Counted from the first letter of the stretch, positions 18,829 through 28,696 are shown. The stretch: DNA of 64,000 nucleotides from Methanothermobacter sp. K4 (GCF_022014235.1 NZ_JAKLTD010000003.1:20685-84684); one strand, 5' to 3'. Made by a program: numbers and translations. Notes: a model not told the origin generated them from the sequence alone.

Positions 18829-19287
18829 ATGTTCGCAGTAGTAAGGGTAAGGGGATCAGCGGGTGTCCGAAGGGACATAGCTGACACCATGGAGATGTTA
18901 AGACTCAACAGGATAAACCACGCAGTACTGGTTGAGGACACACCCAGCTACCTTGGCATGCTCCAGAAGGCCAAGGACTACATAACCTGGGGTGAAATTG
19001 ACCAGGAAACCCTGACAGCCATGATAGCCAAGAGGGCAAGAATCATCGGAGGGGAAAGGTTAACCGATGAATACATAAAGGAAAACACAGAGTATGATTC
19101 AGTGGAGGAATTTGCAGGGGCTGTCTTCAGGGGTGAGGTTAAACTTGAGGATGCAGGAATAAAACCTGTGTTCAGGTTACACCCCCCAAGAAAGGGATAT
19201 GAGGCCATAAAAAAGGCCTTCAATGAGGGCGGAAGCCTTGGATACCGTGGCGAGAAGATAAATGACCTCTTGAAGAGGATGATCTAA
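18829..19287 (+). CDS. rpl30: 50S ribosomal protein L30
   Basis: At 152 aa this is the long archaeal/eukaryal form (L7 in eukaryotes). [18 protein letters not shown] begins the protein and [17 protein letters not shown] lies near the end. It is preceded by AAGGTGATTCCAG. Confidence 0.96.
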   Translation: MFAVVRVRGSAGVRRDIADTMEMLRLNRINHAVLVEDTPSYLGMLQKAKDYITWGEIDQETLTAMIAKRARIIGGERLTDEYIKENTEYDSVEEFAGAVFRGEVKLEDAGIKPVFRLHPPRKGYEAIKKAFNEGGSLGYRGEKINDLLKRMI

Positions 19288-19302
19288 GCGGAGGAATTAC
19301 TC

Positions 19303-19743
19303 ATGATCCGGAAAAGACGAAAGATCACAAGGATGAGGGGCTCACGCACCGTAGGTGGGGGATGCTCCAAGAAGAGAAGGGGAGCAGGTCACCGTGGAGG
19401 TAGAGGACAGGCCGGTGGACACAAACACCACTGGACATGGATCGTCAAGTACGACCCAAAACACTTTGGAAAGTACGGTTTCAAAAGGCCCCAGAAACTC
19501 ATAAAGAGGCTGGAAACAGTTAACCTTGCCTACATCGACGAAAGGATTCCTGACCTCCTTGAGAAGGGAATCGCATCTGAAGAGGACGGAATGGTGGTTC
19601 TGGATGTAAGGGACCTTGGCTTCGAAAAGGTCCTTGGAAGCGGAAGGATCACACGACCCGTCCACATTAAGGCCATCGAGTTCTCTGAGAGCGCCGTTGA
19701 GAAGATCACCGAGGCCGGAGGAAAGGCTGAAGTGATAGAGTAA
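19303..19743 (+). CDS. rpl15: 50S ribosomal protein L15
   Basis: At 146 aa it shows the extended glycine- and arginine-rich N-terminus (MRGSRTVGGGCSKKRRG, GGRGQAGGHKHHW) and a globular C-terminal domain. GGAGGAATTACTC precedes the ATG. As in bacteria, secY follows. Confidence 0.96.
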   Translation: MIRKRRKITRMRGSRTVGGGCSKKRRGAGHRGGRGQAGGHKHHWTWIVKYDPKHFGKYGFKRPQKLIKRLETVNLAYIDERIPDLLEKGIASEEDGMVVLDVRDLGFEKVLGSGRITRPVHIKAIEFSESAVEKITEAGGKAEVIE

Positions 19744-19769
19744 ACCAGAATTTACAAGGAGTGGAGCAG

Positions 19770-21131
19770 TTGAAGGAAAAATTGGAGCCCATATTCTCAG
19801 TCCTGCCACAGGTAAAATCACCGGGCTACAGGGTACCATTCAGGGAGAAACTCAAATGGACAGGTATAATCCTTGTCCTATATTTCTTCCTGGCCCAGAT
19901 ACCACTATACGGTTTAAGCCCAAGGGCTGTGGACCAGTTCGCCCAGCTGAGGGCTGTTCTTGCAGGAAACTTCGGTTCAATACTCACACTGGGTATAGGG
20001 CCCATTGTGTCAGCATCAATCATACTCCAGCTTCTGGTTGGAGGTAAGATACTGAAACTGGACCTCTCAAAGCATGAGGATAAGGCCTTTTTCCAGGGAC
20101 TGCAGAAGCTCCTTGCCATCGTATTCACCTTCTTTGAGGCACTGATCTTTGTACTGACAGGGTCACTGGCACCCTCAGCCCCCCAGTTTGTCTGGATACT
20201 CATACTGCAGCTCACCATCGGAGGAATACTCATAATATTCCTCGACGAGGTTGTATCCAAATGGGGCTTTGGCAGCGGTGTTGGACTTTTCATTGCAGCA
20301 GGCGTATCCCAGGAGATAATTGTGGGTGCCTTCAACCCCCTCTCTGCACCCACGCAGCCAGGGGTACCCGCAGGGAGAATAACTGGTTTCCTCTACCTCC
20401 TGTTCACAGGGCAGAGTCCTGACTTCCAGTACTACGTACTGCCTGTACTGGCCCTCATCGCGGTTTTCCTGGTTGTGGTCTATGCCGAGAGTATGAGGGT
20501 GGAGATACCCATATCCATGGGAGGGGGTAAGAGGCTCTCAAGGGGTGCCGTTGGGAAGTACCCCCTGCGTTTCATATACGCCAGTAACATGCCGGTTATA
20601 CTGACAAGCGCACTCCTCCTGAATGTTCAGTTAATGGCAAACGTGTTCCAGAAACTTGGATACCCGATACTTGGTACTGTAAGCAATGGGCAGGCGGTTG
20701 ATGGGCTCGCATATCTTCTCACAGCTCCACGCTCAATTGACGCCCTCATACTGGACCCATTCAAGGTACTGTTCTATGCGGTTGTATTCATAGGGCTCTG
20801 TGTCCTCTTTGCCTGGCTCTGGGTTGAGATAAGTAACATAGGTCCAGGGCATGTTGCAAAACAGCTTTACCAGATGGGTATGCAGATTCCTGGTTTCAGG
20901 AGCAGCAGGGGGCAGTTCGAGAAGATACTGAAACGCTACATACCCACAATAACAATTCTGGGAGGGGCATTTGTGGGGCTCCTTGCATTCGTGGCTGACC
21001 TGACGGGTTCTCTTGGTGGAGGTACAGGTGTCCTTCTAACGGTGGGTATAGTTTACAGGCTCTATGAGGAGATTGCCCAGGAGCAGCTGATGGATATGCA
21101 CCCCATACTCAGAAGCTTCCTGGGAGATTAG
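19770..21131 (+). CDS. secY: Preprotein translocase subunit SecY
   Basis: Channel subunit of the Sec translocon, with about ten membrane helices. GTG at 19761 is in frame, but AAGGAG directly abuts it and is better spaced for TTG at 19770, giving 453 aa. Visible segments include a plug region near LYGLSPRAVDQ, GFGSGVGLFIAAGV (TM5), MGGGKRLSRGAVGKYPLRFIY (cytoplasmic loop) and QMGMQIPGFR with the ribosome-binding loop. It is co-transcribed with ribosomal proteins, as is common. Confidence 0.95.
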   Translation: MKEKLEPIFSVLPQVKSPGYRVPFREKLKWTGIILVLYFFLAQIPLYGLSPRAVDQFAQLRAVLAGNFGSILTLGIGPIVSASIILQLLVGGKILKLDLSKHEDKAFFQGLQKLLAIVFTFFEALIFVLTGSLAPSAPQFVWILILQLTIGGILIIFLDEVVSKWGFGSGVGLFIAAGVSQEIIVGAFNPLSAPTQPGVPAGRITGFLYLLFTGQSPDFQYYVLPVLALIAVFLVVVYAESMRVEIPISMGGGKRLSRGAVGKYPLRFIYASNMPVILTSALLLNVQLMANVFQKLGYPILGTVSNGQAVDGLAYLLTAPRSIDALILDPFKVLFYAVVFIGLCVLFAWLWVEISNIGPGHVAKQLYQMGMQIPGFRSSRGQFEKILKRYIPTITILGGAFVGLLAFVADLTGSLGGGTGVLLTVGIVYRLYEEIAQEQLMDMHPILRSFLGD

Positions 21132-21161
21132 GATAATCTTTTAATCCATGGGAGTGGTACA

Positions 21162-21719
21162 ATGAAGGTTGTTGTAGTTGCAGGTATACCCGGTTCAGGA
21201 AGCACGACGGTCCTTGAGAACACCCTCAGGGAGCTTGACTATCTCAATGTGAATTACGGGGACGTCATGCTTGAAATAGCCCGTGAAAGGGGACTTGTTG
21301 AAAACAGGGACCAGATGAGAACCCTTGAACCTGGAGTTCAGAAGGAGATACAGAGGGCTGCTGCGAAAAGTATAAGAGAAAGGTCACTGGAAAATAATAT
21401 AATCGTCGACACACACTGCACCATAAAGACGCCTGCTGGTTTTCTGCCAGGTCTTCCAGTATGGGTTCTTGAGGAACTGGAACCTGACATGTTTGTGCTT
21501 GTGGAGGCTGATCCAGAGGAGATCTTCACAAGAAGGATTGGTGACACTTCCAGAAACAGGGATATGGAGTCCCTGCAGGAGATCGACCTCCATCAGCAGA
21601 TGAACAGGGCGGCTGCAATGGCCTACGCCACACTCACAGGCGCAACAGTTAAGATTGTTAAGAACCACAACAACCAGCTTGAGTCTGCAGTCAGTGAGAT
21701 GAAGAACATTCTGGAGTAA
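21162..21719 (+). CDS. adkA: Adenylate kinase, archaeal type
   Basis: Interconverts ATP + AMP and 2 ADP. The 185-aa protein starts MKVVVVAGIPGSGSTTV with a P-loop (GIPGSGST), followed by the AMP-binding region and the lid motif near IGDTSRNRD. This archaeal AdkA family is distinct from bacterial Adk and often trimeric. It follows secY, the same pairing as in bacteria. Confidence 0.93.
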   Translation: MKVVVVAGIPGSGSTTVLENTLRELDYLNVNYGDVMLEIARERGLVENRDQMRTLEPGVQKEIQRAAAKSIRERSLENNIIVDTHCTIKTPAGFLPGLPVWVLEELEPDMFVLVEADPEEIFTRRIGDTSRNRDMESLQEIDLHQQMNRAAAMAYATLTGATVKIVKNHNNQLESAVSEMKNILE

Positions 21720-21737
21720 GATAAAGAGGAAACAAAA

Positions 21738-22304
21738 ATGGTGCTTGAAGTCGTATACGGGGCACTGAACGCTGTATTCGGCCCATTCATTGCGATGGAC
21801 CCGAATCCACAGAACCCCATCCTCACGGTTTTCCTGATATCGGCAATAGTGGCCTTTATTATAACACTGGCAAACAGGTTGCTCGTGGACCAGGATAGGC
21901 TCGAAGAACTTAAAGCTGAAATGCAGGAATTCCAGCAGGAGATGATGGAGGCAAGAAAGAAGAATGACATGCAGGCGCTTGAGGAGATCCAGAAAAAACA
22001 GATGGAGTTCATGGATAAACAGCGCGAAATGATGACAATGTCATTCAAGCCGATGATAGTCACGTTCGTGCCCATAATCCTTGTCTTCTACTGGATGGGA
22101 CAGGAACCACACATAGTCAAGACACTGGTGATATTGCCCCAGGTTGCATACTATGTCCTCCTTGTCCCCCTGTGGCACATGTTCTATGGCATGCCACCAA
22201 ACGCCCCATCCTATGCCATAGGATGGCTTGGCTGGTACATCTTATGCTCCTTTGCAATGTCCCAGATATTCAGAAAGTTCATGGGACTTAAAGGTGGAAT
22301 GTAA
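21738..22304 (+). CDS. EMC3/TMCO1 superfamily membrane protein insertase (DUF106)
   Basis: A 188-aa membrane protein with an N-terminal helix (ILTVFLISAIVAFIITLANRL), a long charged coiled coil (about residues 50-100, rich in EEMQ/KK), and two or three further helices. This is the archaeal YidC/Oxa1/EMC3 arrangement, thought to insert small membrane proteins. Its location beside secY supports that role. Function is inferred from family. Confidence 0.88.
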   Translation: MVLEVVYGALNAVFGPFIAMDPNPQNPILTVFLISAIVAFIITLANRLLVDQDRLEELKAEMQEFQQEMMEARKKNDMQALEEIQKKQMEFMDKQREMMTMSFKPMIVTFVPIILVFYWMGQEPHIVKTLVILPQVAYYVLLVPLWHMFYGMPPNAPSYAIGWLGWYILCSFAMSQIFRKFMGLKGGM

Positions 22305-22322
22305 CGTTATGGAGAGATTGAA

Positions 22323-22589
22323 ATGCCAGAGTTAAGATACAGATCCAGATCATATAAGAGAATCTTCAAGAGAACTCCTGGAGGAAGGACAGTTATACAT
22401 TACCGCAGAAAGAAACCATCAAAGCATGTATGTGCTGGCTGCGGAAAGCCACTCCATGGTGTTCCAAGAGGAAGACCATATGAGATAAGAAAACTCTCAA
22501 AGTCCAAGAAGAGACCCAACAGACCATACGGTGGTTACTACTGTTCAAGCTGCGCACGCAAAGTCTTTAAGAAAGAGGCAAGGTCATAA
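22323..22589 (+). CDS. rpl34e: 50S ribosomal protein L34e
   Basis: An 88-aa archaeal/eukaryal L34e. It opens [21 protein letters not shown] and has a zinc ribbon with CAGCGKPL and CSSCARKVF. Its last base overlaps the first base of cmk, so the two are coupled. Confidence 0.95.
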   Translation: MPELRYRSRSYKRIFKRTPGGRTVIHYRRKKPSKHVCAGCGKPLHGVPRGRPYEIRKLSKSKKRPNRPYGGYYCSSCARKVFKKEARS

Positions 22590-23107
22590 TGATCATAACC
22601 ATCGGTGGTCTGGCCGGTACTGGCACAACAACTGTTGCCAGGATTCTGTCTGAGAGGACCGGGATACCCTGTGTATCTGCAGGTGATGTGTTCAGGCAGA
22701 TGGCTGCTGAGAGGAAACTTGACATACTGGAGTTCAGTAAACTCGCAGAGGAGAATCCAGAGATCGACATAGAGATCGACAGGAGACAGGCCAGACTTGC
22801 AGATGAACATGAGGACCTCATACTTGAGGGAAGGCTCTCTGCACACTTTGCAAGGGCGGATCTGAAGGTCCTGCTGATGGCCCCCTTTGATGTGAGGGCA
22901 CAGCGAATAAGTATACGGGAATCCAAGGACCTGGAGACGGTCAAGGATGAGATCCGGATACGTGAGGCCAGTGAAGCCCAGAGGTACAGGGAGATTCACG
23001 GTATAGACGTGGATGACCTTGAGGTATATGACATCGTGATAAACACCAGCCATTTTGACGCTGAAGGCGTGGCTGAAATCATACTGAAAGTTACCGAGGT
23101 GATTTAA
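22589..23107 (+). CDS. cmk: Cytidylate kinase
   Basis: Phosphorylates CMP/dCMP. The 172-aa protein begins with a P-loop, [18 protein letters not shown], and contains [12 protein letters not shown] (NMP-binding) and [10 protein letters not shown]. This is the short archaeal Cmk type. Start overlaps rpl34e stop and its own stop overlaps the rpl14e start, so all three are one unit. Confidence 0.93.
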   Translation: MIITIGGLAGTGTTTVARILSERTGIPCVSAGDVFRQMAAERKLDILEFSKLAEENPEIDIEIDRRQARLADEHEDLILEGRLSAHFARADLKVLLMAPFDVRAQRISIRESKDLETVKDEIRIREASEAQRYREIHGIDVDDLEVYDIVINTSHFDAEGVAEIILKVTEVI

Positions 23108-23334
23108 TGGCAGCAATAGAAGTTGGAAGAGTATGTGTGAAAACCGCAGGTAGAGAAGCCGGTGAAAAATGCGTGATACTTGATATCATCGACAAAAACT
23201 TCGTTGAAGTTGTTGGTGTAAATGTTAAGAACAGGAGGTGCAACATAGGACACCTCGAACCAACAGAGAAGAAGATAGAGATCAAATCCGATGATATCGA
23301 GGAAATAAAGAAGGAACTTGAAGCCCTTGAATAA
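23107..23334 (+). CDS. rpl14e: 50S ribosomal protein L14e
   Basis: A 75-aa KOW-type archaeal/eukaryal protein starting [19 protein letters not shown], with [14 protein letters not shown]. The AGGTGATTTA site lies within the end of cmk. Confidence 0.95.
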   Translation: MAAIEVGRVCVKTAGREAGEKCVILDIIDKNFVEVVGVNVKNRRCNIGHLEPTEKKIEIKSDDIEEIKKELEALE

Positions 23335-23364
23335 ACCCACCTCTTATTTTTGCAGGTATCCCTC

Positions 23365-24333
23365 ATGGCAGAATTCATAGAGTTAAAGGAGTCACGCACG
23401 GACCCTGCATATGGGTGTCCGCCCCACGAGAGGGACATTGAGACCCACATATCCCACGGTGTTGTTAACCTTGATAAACCATCTGGCCCCACCTCCCACC
23501 AGGTGGATGCATGGGTTCGGGACATGCTCCACGCAGAGAAGGTGGGGCATGGGGGCACACTGGACCCCAAGGTTACAGGTGTTCTGCCCCTGGGCATAAA
23601 CAGGGCGACAAGGGTCATGCAGCTCCTCCTTGAGGCCCCCAAGGAATACGTATGCCTCATGAGGGTTCACAGGGAGGTGGATGAGGAGAGGATAAGGGAG
23701 GTGCTCGGGGAATTCCAGGGAAAGATTTTCCAGATACCCCCCCTCAAGTCAGCTGTTAAGAGGGAGCTCCGTGTAAGGACCATCTACGATGTTAATATAC
23801 TTGAGATCGATGGCCAGGATGTTCTCTTCAGGATAGCCTGTGAGGCAGGGACCTACGTGAGGAAGTACTGCCATGATGTGGGTGAGGCCCTTGGTACAGG
23901 GGCCCATATGGCTGAACTCAGAAGGACACGTGTGGGTCCCTTCACAGAGGAGGGTCTGGTAACCCTCCATGACCTCAAGGACGCCTACCAGTTCTGGGTT
24001 GAGGATGGGGATGAAGGATTTCTGAGGGAATGCATCCTCCCAATGGAGTTTGCAGTATCCCATCTCCCCCGTGCCGTCATCCTGGACTCTGCAGTTGATG
24101 CAGTATGCCATGGCGCTGACCTTGCACGTGGGGGCATAGCGGGCCTGGATGATAACATAAAAAAGGGCGACACAGTTGCGGTGATGACCCTCAAGGGGGA
24201 GCTTGTGGCTGTTGGTGAGGCACTGATGCCGTCCCTTGATATTGTGGCCGCAGACAGTGGCCTTGTGATTGAGACAGATAAGGTCTTCATGAGGCCCGGA
24301 ACCTACCCCAGGATGTGGCGCCAGTCTCCATAG
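23365..24333 (+). CDS. cbf5: tRNA/rRNA pseudouridine synthase Cbf5 (TruB family)
   Basis: Catalytic subunit of the H/ACA ribonucleoprotein, which isomerises specific rRNA uridines and can make tRNA Psi55. ATG at 23365 gives 322 aa, the usual length; a TTG at 23350 has no better ribosome site. Motifs: HGVVNLDKPSGPTSHQV, GHGGTLDPKVTGVLP with the catalytic Asp, and AGTYVRKYCHDVG. A C-terminal PUA domain follows (DTVAVMTLKGELVAVG). The last codons and the stop are contained in copy one of a 66-bp tandem duplication. Confidence 0.95.
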   Translation: MAEFIELKESRTDPAYGCPPHERDIETHISHGVVNLDKPSGPTSHQVDAWVRDMLHAEKVGHGGTLDPKVTGVLPLGINRATRVMQLLLEAPKEYVCLMRVHREVDEERIREVLGEFQGKIFQIPPLKSAVKRELRVRTIYDVNILEIDGQDVLFRIACEAGTYVRKYCHDVGEALGTGAHMAELRRTRVGPFTEEGLVTLHDLKDAYQFWVEDGDEGFLRECILPMEFAVSHLPRAVILDSAVDAVCHGADLARGGIAGLDDNIKKGDTVAVMTLKGELVAVGEALMPSLDIVAADSGLVIETDKVFMRPGTYPRMWRQSP

Positions 24334-24442
24334 CAGTACCTTGGATGTGATGCCATTCCACACACAGCAATACTTTGGATGTGGCGCCAGTCTCCATAGC
24401 AGTACCTTGGATGTGATGCCATTCCATACACAGCAATACTTA
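24311..24442 (+). repeat. 66-bp tandem duplication of the cbf5 3' end
   Basis: Two copies starting at 24311 (GGATGTGGCGCCAG) and 24377 with the same sequence, differing at one internal base (CACACACA against CATACACA) and the last base. Copy one contains the cbf5 stop at 24331-24333. Copy two lies in the intergenic region and its end forms the TACTTAAATAGG promoter element of the tRNA gene. The near identity indicates a recent event or gene conversion. Confidence 0.9.
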
Positions 24443-24448
24443 AATAGG
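24437..24448 (+). promoter_or_regulatory. TATA box for tRNA-Ser
   Basis: TACTTAAATAGG lies about 40 nt upstream of the mature tRNA 5' end. It arises at the end of the second repeat copy; the equivalent position of copy one reads TACTTTGGATG and has no TATA. Confidence 0.5.
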
Positions 24449-24482
24449 CTTCAGTCCATACACTTAAAATGATACATCATAT

Positions 24483-24567
<85 letters not shown>

Positions 24568-24656
24568 TCGGTTAAAGCAACAATGTTGCACCTACGACTG
24601 TTATCTGGAATTCGCAACCCCCGTCCCGCGAATTCACTCTTACTGGAGGTTAATGA

Positions 24657-25106
24657 ATGGAAGAAGAATTCAAACATATGGTTCGTATTGCCAGAAAGGA
24701 CATTGATGGTAATAAGACCATGGAAAATGCCCTTACAAGTATAAAGGGCGTTGGAAAGGCTCTTTCAAGGGCAATAATCATGTCAGCAGGATACGATCTT
24801 AACCAGAGGATAGGTTACCTTTCAGATGAGGAAATAGAGAGGCTTGAAGAGGCCATAAAGAACCCTGCAAAGTACAACATCCCATCATGGATGATCAACA
24901 GGCGTAACGATTACGAGACAGGCGAGGACAAACACCTCATAGAATCAGACCTTGACATGTGCCTCAGAGAGGACCTGAACCGCATGAGGAAAACAAGAAG
25001 CTACAAGGGAAGAAGACACGAACTTGGACTACCTGTCAGGGGACAGAGGACAAAGTCCACATTCAGGAAGGGCTCCTCAGTTGGTGTGAGAAGGAAGAAA
25101 AGGTAG
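24657..25106 (+). CDS. rps13: 30S ribosomal protein S13
   Basis: At 149 aa it matches archaeal S13 (S18 in eukaryotes), with [31 protein letters not shown] and a basic C-terminus containing [19 protein letters not shown]. The ATG at 24653 would give a short frame; 24657, 4 nt after GGAGGTT, is correct. Confidence 0.96.
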   Translation: MEEEFKHMVRIARKDIDGNKTMENALTSIKGVGKALSRAIIMSAGYDLNQRIGYLSDEEIERLEEAIKNPAKYNIPSWMINRRNDYETGEDKHLIESDLDMCLREDLNRMRKTRSYKGRRHELGLPVRGQRTKSTFRKGSSVGVRRKKR

Positions 25107-25122
25107 ATAAGGAGAGGTTAAA

Positions 25123-25638
25123 ATGGGACACCCACGTAAGGCAAGAAAAAAGTATGATACTCCACCTCACCCATGGAACGCTGAAAGAATAAAGGAAGAA
25201 AACAGGCTCGTGGCAAAATACGGCCTCAAGAACAAGAAGGAAGTCTGGAAAGCAGAGACAATGGTGAGGAGATACAGGAGGGATGCAAGGTACCTCCTGG
25301 GTATATCCGGTGAACACACAAAGAAGGAGAGGGAACAGCTCCTGGGACACCTTGTGAGGGCAGGAATACTCAACGAGGGTGCAAACCTTGAGGACGTCCT
25401 TGACCTCACAGTGGAGGACGTGCTCAGGAGGAGACTCCAGACACTGGTTCACAAGAGGGGACTTGCAAGGACAGTGAACGAGGCCAGACAGATGGTGGTC
25501 CACGGCCACATAGCCCTCGACGGCAGGAAAATCGACGCCCCAGGATACATAGTTAAAAGGGGAGAAGAGGACAAAATAGGATTCTACCCATCATCCCCAA
25601 TGAAAAAACAGATCGAAGCAGCCCAGGACGCTGAATAA
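25123..25638 (+). CDS. rps4: 30S ribosomal protein S4
   Basis: At 171 aa it begins [18 protein letters not shown] and has the S4 RNA-binding domain, [21 protein letters not shown], near residues 105-130. Distinct from the S4e paralogue at 14345. Start after GGAGAGGTTAAA. Confidence 0.96.
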   Translation: MGHPRKARKKYDTPPHPWNAERIKEENRLVAKYGLKNKKEVWKAETMVRRYRRDARYLLGISGEHTKKEREQLLGHLVRAGILNEGANLEDVLDLTVEDVLRRRLQTLVHKRGLARTVNEARQMVVHGHIALDGRKIDAPGYIVKRGEEDKIGFYPSSPMKKQIEAAQDAE

Positions 25639-25655
25639 ATTCAGGGAGAGATAAA

Positions 25656-26048
25656 ATGGCTGAAAAGGAAAAATGGGGAATCGCAAATATTTACTCATCA
25701 TTCAACAACACAATAATCACCATTACAGACATAACCGGTGCAGAGACCATCACACAGTGGTCCGGTGGTAAGGTTGTGAGGGCTGACCGTCAGGAGTCCT
25801 CACCCTTCGCTGCAATGGAGGCTGCAACAAGGGCGGCTGATGATGCAAAGGAGAAGGGTATCGTAGGCCTGCACATCAAGGTGAGGGCCCCTGGTGGAAA
25901 CGGCCCAAGAACGCCAGGACCCGGTGCACAGGCAGCCATAAGGGCCCTTGCAAGGGCAGGAATGAAGATAGGCAAAATTGAGGATGTAACTCCCATACCT
26001 CATGATGGCACAGGAAGACCTGGAGGTAAGAGGGGAAGAAGGGTCTAA
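25656..26048 (+). CDS. rps11: 30S ribosomal protein S11
   Basis: A 130-aa S11 with [42 protein letters not shown] and the C-terminal [20 protein letters not shown]. It lies in the platform of the small subunit. Confidence 0.97.
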   Translation: MAEKEKWGIANIYSSFNNTIITITDITGAETITQWSGGKVVRADRQESSPFAAMEAATRAADDAKEKGIVGLHIKVRAPGGNGPRTPGPGAQAAIRALARAGMKIGKIEDVTPIPHDGTGRPGGKRGRRV

Positions 26049-26049
26049 A

Positions 26050-26844
26050 ATGGATATTGCTCTTAAGGAAAAAACTGATACCGAAATGGTCTTTGTGGTC
26101 ACTGGCGTAACCGTTCCATTCATAAACGCCATAAGGAGGATCTGCATGATGGAGGTCCCCAAACTGGCAATTGAGTACGTTAACATGTACAGGAACGACG
26201 CCAGGATGTTTGATGAGGTACTCGCCCACAGGCTTGGACTGGTACCCCTCAAAGCTGACCCTGAATTCATTGAGGGCCTGAAAATGCCTGAGGAGTGTGA
26301 CTGTGAGGAGTACTGCTCCGAATGCAGCGTATCCTTCACACTCAAAAAGAAGGGTCCCGGTGTCGTCTACTCCAGGGATCTTCTGTCAGAGACACCTGCA
26401 GTCAAACCTGTATATCCCGATATACCCCTTGTGAAGCTGGGGGATGAGGATGAGGTTGAACTGGAGGCTATTGCACAGCTCGGCGTGGGAAGGGATCATG
26501 CCAAATGGGAGCCCACAACCGCATGCGCATACAAGTACTACCCAGTGATAACATTCACAGAGGAATGCGATGAGTGCCTTGAATGTGTGGATGCATGTCC
26601 AAGGGAAGTTCTTGGAGGCGAATCAGGGAAACCTGAGGTGCTTGACGTTGAAAACTGTTCAATGTGCAAGAGCTGTGTGAGGGCATGTGATAAAGGGGCC
26701 ATAAATGTGGGATATGAGGAAGGCAAGTTCATATTCAGGATAGAGACCGACGGATCAGTTGACCCCCAGGATGTCATTCTTAAGGCATGTGACATCCTCA
26801 GAGACAAGGCAGAAAGGGTAATAACATTTTGTGAAGGAGGCTAA
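26050..26844 (+). CDS. rpoD: RNA polymerase subunit Rpo3/D with two [4Fe-4S] motifs
   Basis: Archaeal homologue of Rpb3 and bacterial alpha, which nucleates polymerase assembly with subunits L, N and P. ATG 26050 begins 2 nt after the S11 stop and gives 264 aa; an earlier in-frame ATG at 26002 lies inside rps11. FINAIRRICMMEVP is the dimerisation motif. A ferredoxin-like insert around residues 170-215 carries CxxCxxCxxxCP and CxxCxxCxxxC, so both clusters could form. Many archaeal D subunits have lost one or both. Confidence 0.95.
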   Translation: MDIALKEKTDTEMVFVVTGVTVPFINAIRRICMMEVPKLAIEYVNMYRNDARMFDEVLAHRLGLVPLKADPEFIEGLKMPEECDCEEYCSECSVSFTLKKKGPGVVYSRDLLSETPAVKPVYPDIPLVKLGDEDEVELEAIAQLGVGRDHAKWEPTTACAYKYYPVITFTEECDECLECVDACPREVLGGESGKPEVLDVENCSMCKSCVRACDKGAINVGYEEGKFIFRIETDGSVDPQDVILKACDILRDKAERVITFCEGG

Positions 26845-26847
26845 GCC

Positions 26848-27213
26848 ATGGCTAGGAAGATTACCAAGACAAATCCCAATCTCATAAAACTCATACGCAA
26901 CCTCAGAAAAAAATCATCCCAGGAGGGCGCGGCGATCTGGAAGGACGTTGCAAGGAGGCTCGAAAGACCCACAAGGAACAGGGCCGCGGTTAACATTTCC
27001 AAGATAAACAGGTACACAGATGAAAATGAAACAGTCATCGTGCCTGGAAAGGTCCTTGGAAGCGGGAGCCTTGACCACAAGGTTCAGGTTGTCGCCCTAT
27101 CATTTTCACAGACAGCTAGGGATAAGATAGAGGGTGCTGGTGGAGAGTGCCTGACACTCGGAAAGATCGTTGAAGAGAATCCGGCCATAAAGAACATCAG
27201 GATAATAGAATAA
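26848..27213 (+). CDS. rpl18e: 50S ribosomal protein L18e
   Basis: A 121-aa archaeal/eukaryal L18e with [20 protein letters not shown] and [19 protein letters not shown]. It is related in fold to L15. GAAGGAGGCTAAGCC sets the ATG. Confidence 0.96.
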   Translation: MARKITKTNPNLIKLIRNLRKKSSQEGAAIWKDVARRLERPTRNRAAVNISKINRYTDENETVIVPGKVLGSGSLDHKVQVVALSFSQTARDKIEGAGGECLTLGKIVEENPAIKNIRIIE

Positions 27214-27224
27214 AGGTGTTGCTC

Positions 27225-27647
27225 ATGATCATCAATGGAGAAGGACATATCCTTGGAAGACTGGCAAGTGTGGTCAGCCAGAAACTCCTGGAAGGGGAGG
27301 AAGTGGTTGTCCTCAATGCTGAGAAAATCATAATCACAGGCTCAAAGCAGTGGGCATACAGCAAGTACAAGCAGAGAATTGACAGGGCCAGCATATCAAA
27401 CCCCCGCAGAATGGGTCCAAAGTACCCGAGAAGACCCGACGACATATTCAGAAGAACCGTGAGGGGAATGCTCCCCTACAGGAAATCAAGGGGCAGAGAG
27501 GCCTTCAAGGGACTGAAGGCATATGTTGGCGTTCCAAGGGAATTCAAGGACGAAGAAATGGTTGAAATACCTGAGGCCAGGGCAGGTAACATAAAGAAGG
27601 GAATGGAGCTTGGAGAGATATCAGAACTTCTGGGCGCTAAATTCTAA
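27225..27647 (+). CDS. rpl13: 50S ribosomal protein L13
   Basis: AGGTG at 27214-27218 favours ATG 27225 over GTG 27216, giving 140 aa. The protein begins [17 protein letters not shown] and has [20 protein letters not shown], the archaeal L13 signature. The standard L18e-L13-S9 order follows. Confidence 0.95.
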   Translation: MIINGEGHILGRLASVVSQKLLEGEEVVVLNAEKIIITGSKQWAYSKYKQRIDRASISNPRRMGPKYPRRPDDIFRRTVRGMLPYRKSRGREAFKGLKAYVGVPREFKDEEMVEIPEARAGNIKKGMELGEISELLGAKF

Positions 27648-27663
27648 GTTAGGGAGTGTAATC

Positions 27664-28065
27664 ATGAGGAAGGTTATTCACACAAGCGGCAAAAGGAAAA
27701 CCGCCATTGCAAGGGGAACCATCAGTGAAGGTAAGGGTAGAGTGAGGATCAATAAGGTGCCTGTTGAACTCTACACCCCTGAACTTGCAAGGCTCAAGAT
27801 CATGGAACCACTGCAGCTGGCCGGCGATATCGTTAATGATGTGGACATAAACATCAGGGTCGTCGGAGGCGGAATCGTGGGTCAGGCAGAGGCTGCAAGG
27901 ATGGTCATAGCCAGGGGCCTCGTGGAATGGACAGGGGACATGGACCTCAAGGAGAAGTTTGTGAGGTATGACAGGACAATGCTTGTAGGGGACCCCAGGC
28001 GTTCAGAGCCCAAGAAGTACGGTGGACGCGGCGCCCGTGCAAGGAGACAGAAGAGTTACAGGTAG
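27664..28065 (+). CDS. rps9: 30S ribosomal protein S9
   Basis: At 133 aa it starts [19 protein letters not shown] and ends [17 protein letters not shown], the tail that contacts P-site tRNA. ATG 27664 follows AGGGAGTG; an upstream frame into rpl13 is not used. Confidence 0.96.
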   Translation: MRKVIHTSGKRKTAIARGTISEGKGRVRINKVPVELYTPELARLKIMEPLQLAGDIVNDVDINIRVVGGGIVGQAEAARMVIARGLVEWTGDMDLKEKFVRYDRTMLVGDPRRSEPKKYGGRGARARRQKSYR

Positions 28066-28076
28066 ATCAAACGATA

Positions 28077-28090
28077 ACTTTATATATTTT
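28077..28090 (+). promoter_or_regulatory. TATA box before rpoN
   Basis: ACTTTATATATTTT lies about 40 nt upstream of the rpoN ATG. The following TTTTATTTT run could also terminate transcripts from the rps9 side, so this 60-nt gap may separate two transcription units. Confidence 0.5.
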
Positions 28091-28124
28091 TATTTTATAA
28101 AATTAAAGAGTAGAATGATTCAGT

Positions 28125-28292
28125 ATGATTCCAGTAAGATGTTTAAGCTGCGGAAAACCGGTATCAGCCTATTTCAATGAGTATCAGAAAAGAGTGGCTG
28201 ATGGAGAGGACCCCAAGGATGTACTTGATGACCTGGGTCTTAAGAGGTACTGCTGCAGACGAATGTTAATTTCACATGTTGAGACATGGTAG
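28125..28292 (+). CDS. rpoN: RNA polymerase subunit Rpo10/N
   Basis: A 55-aa gene. The product [10 protein letters not shown]... has the Rpb10 zinc-bundle pattern CxxC (Cys 6, 9) plus adjacent Cys 43 and 44, and ends HVETW. It caps the D/L heterodimer during polymerase assembly. Its TAG stop is immediately followed by the first base of a tRNA. Confidence 0.95.
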   Translation: MIPVRCLSCGKPVSAYFNEYQKRVADGEDPKDVLDDLGLKRYCCRRMLISHVETW

Positions 28293-28415
<123 letters not shown>

Positions 28416-28465
28416 TCAAAACAATCCAAGAACCTCTATTTTAAGTTTTTCTTGGAGGCAATGAA

Positions 28466-28645
28466 ATGGCGTCAAAAAAACTCACACGTTTTGAAAGGGC
28501 TAGGTTGATAGGTGCCAGGGCACTCCAGATATCCATGGGTGCAAGGCCCCAGGTTGAGATTCAGGAGTCACTGGACCCTGTTGATATAGCCAGGAAGGAA
28601 CTTGAAAAGAAGGTAATGCCACTGGATGTTAGAAGAGACAAATAA
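28466..28645 (+). CDS. rpoK: RNA polymerase subunit Rpo6/K
   Basis: A 59-aa gene after TTGGAGGCAATGAA. It begins [21 protein letters not shown] and contains ISMGARPQV, the omega/Rpb6 signature, which clamps the large polymerase subunit. Its stop codon is inside the left arm of an 11-bp inverted repeat. Confidence 0.94.
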   Translation: MASKKLTRFERARLIGARALQISMGARPQVEIQESLDPVDIARKELEKKVMPLDVRRDK

Positions 28646-28683
28646 ACTCTAATAAACCACTATTTTTCCATGTAGAGTTTATT
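28641..28683 (+). terminator. 11-bp perfect inverted repeat between rpoK and eno
   Basis: AATAAACTCTA (28641-28651) is exactly complementary to TAGAGTTTATT (28673-28683), with a 21-nt loop containing a TATTTTT run. The stem includes the rpoK stop and lies 13 nt before the eno start. It could be a terminator, an RNA-stability element or an operator. Confidence 0.5.
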
Positions 28684-28696
28684 GTGAGGTGTTTTT

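Noticed and set aside
17973..18941. 322-aa open frame on the minus strand over rpl18, rps5 and rpl30
   Set aside because: It lies antisense to three clear ribosomal proteins, has a repetitive Ser/Thr/Pro composition and no family motif or ribosome site.
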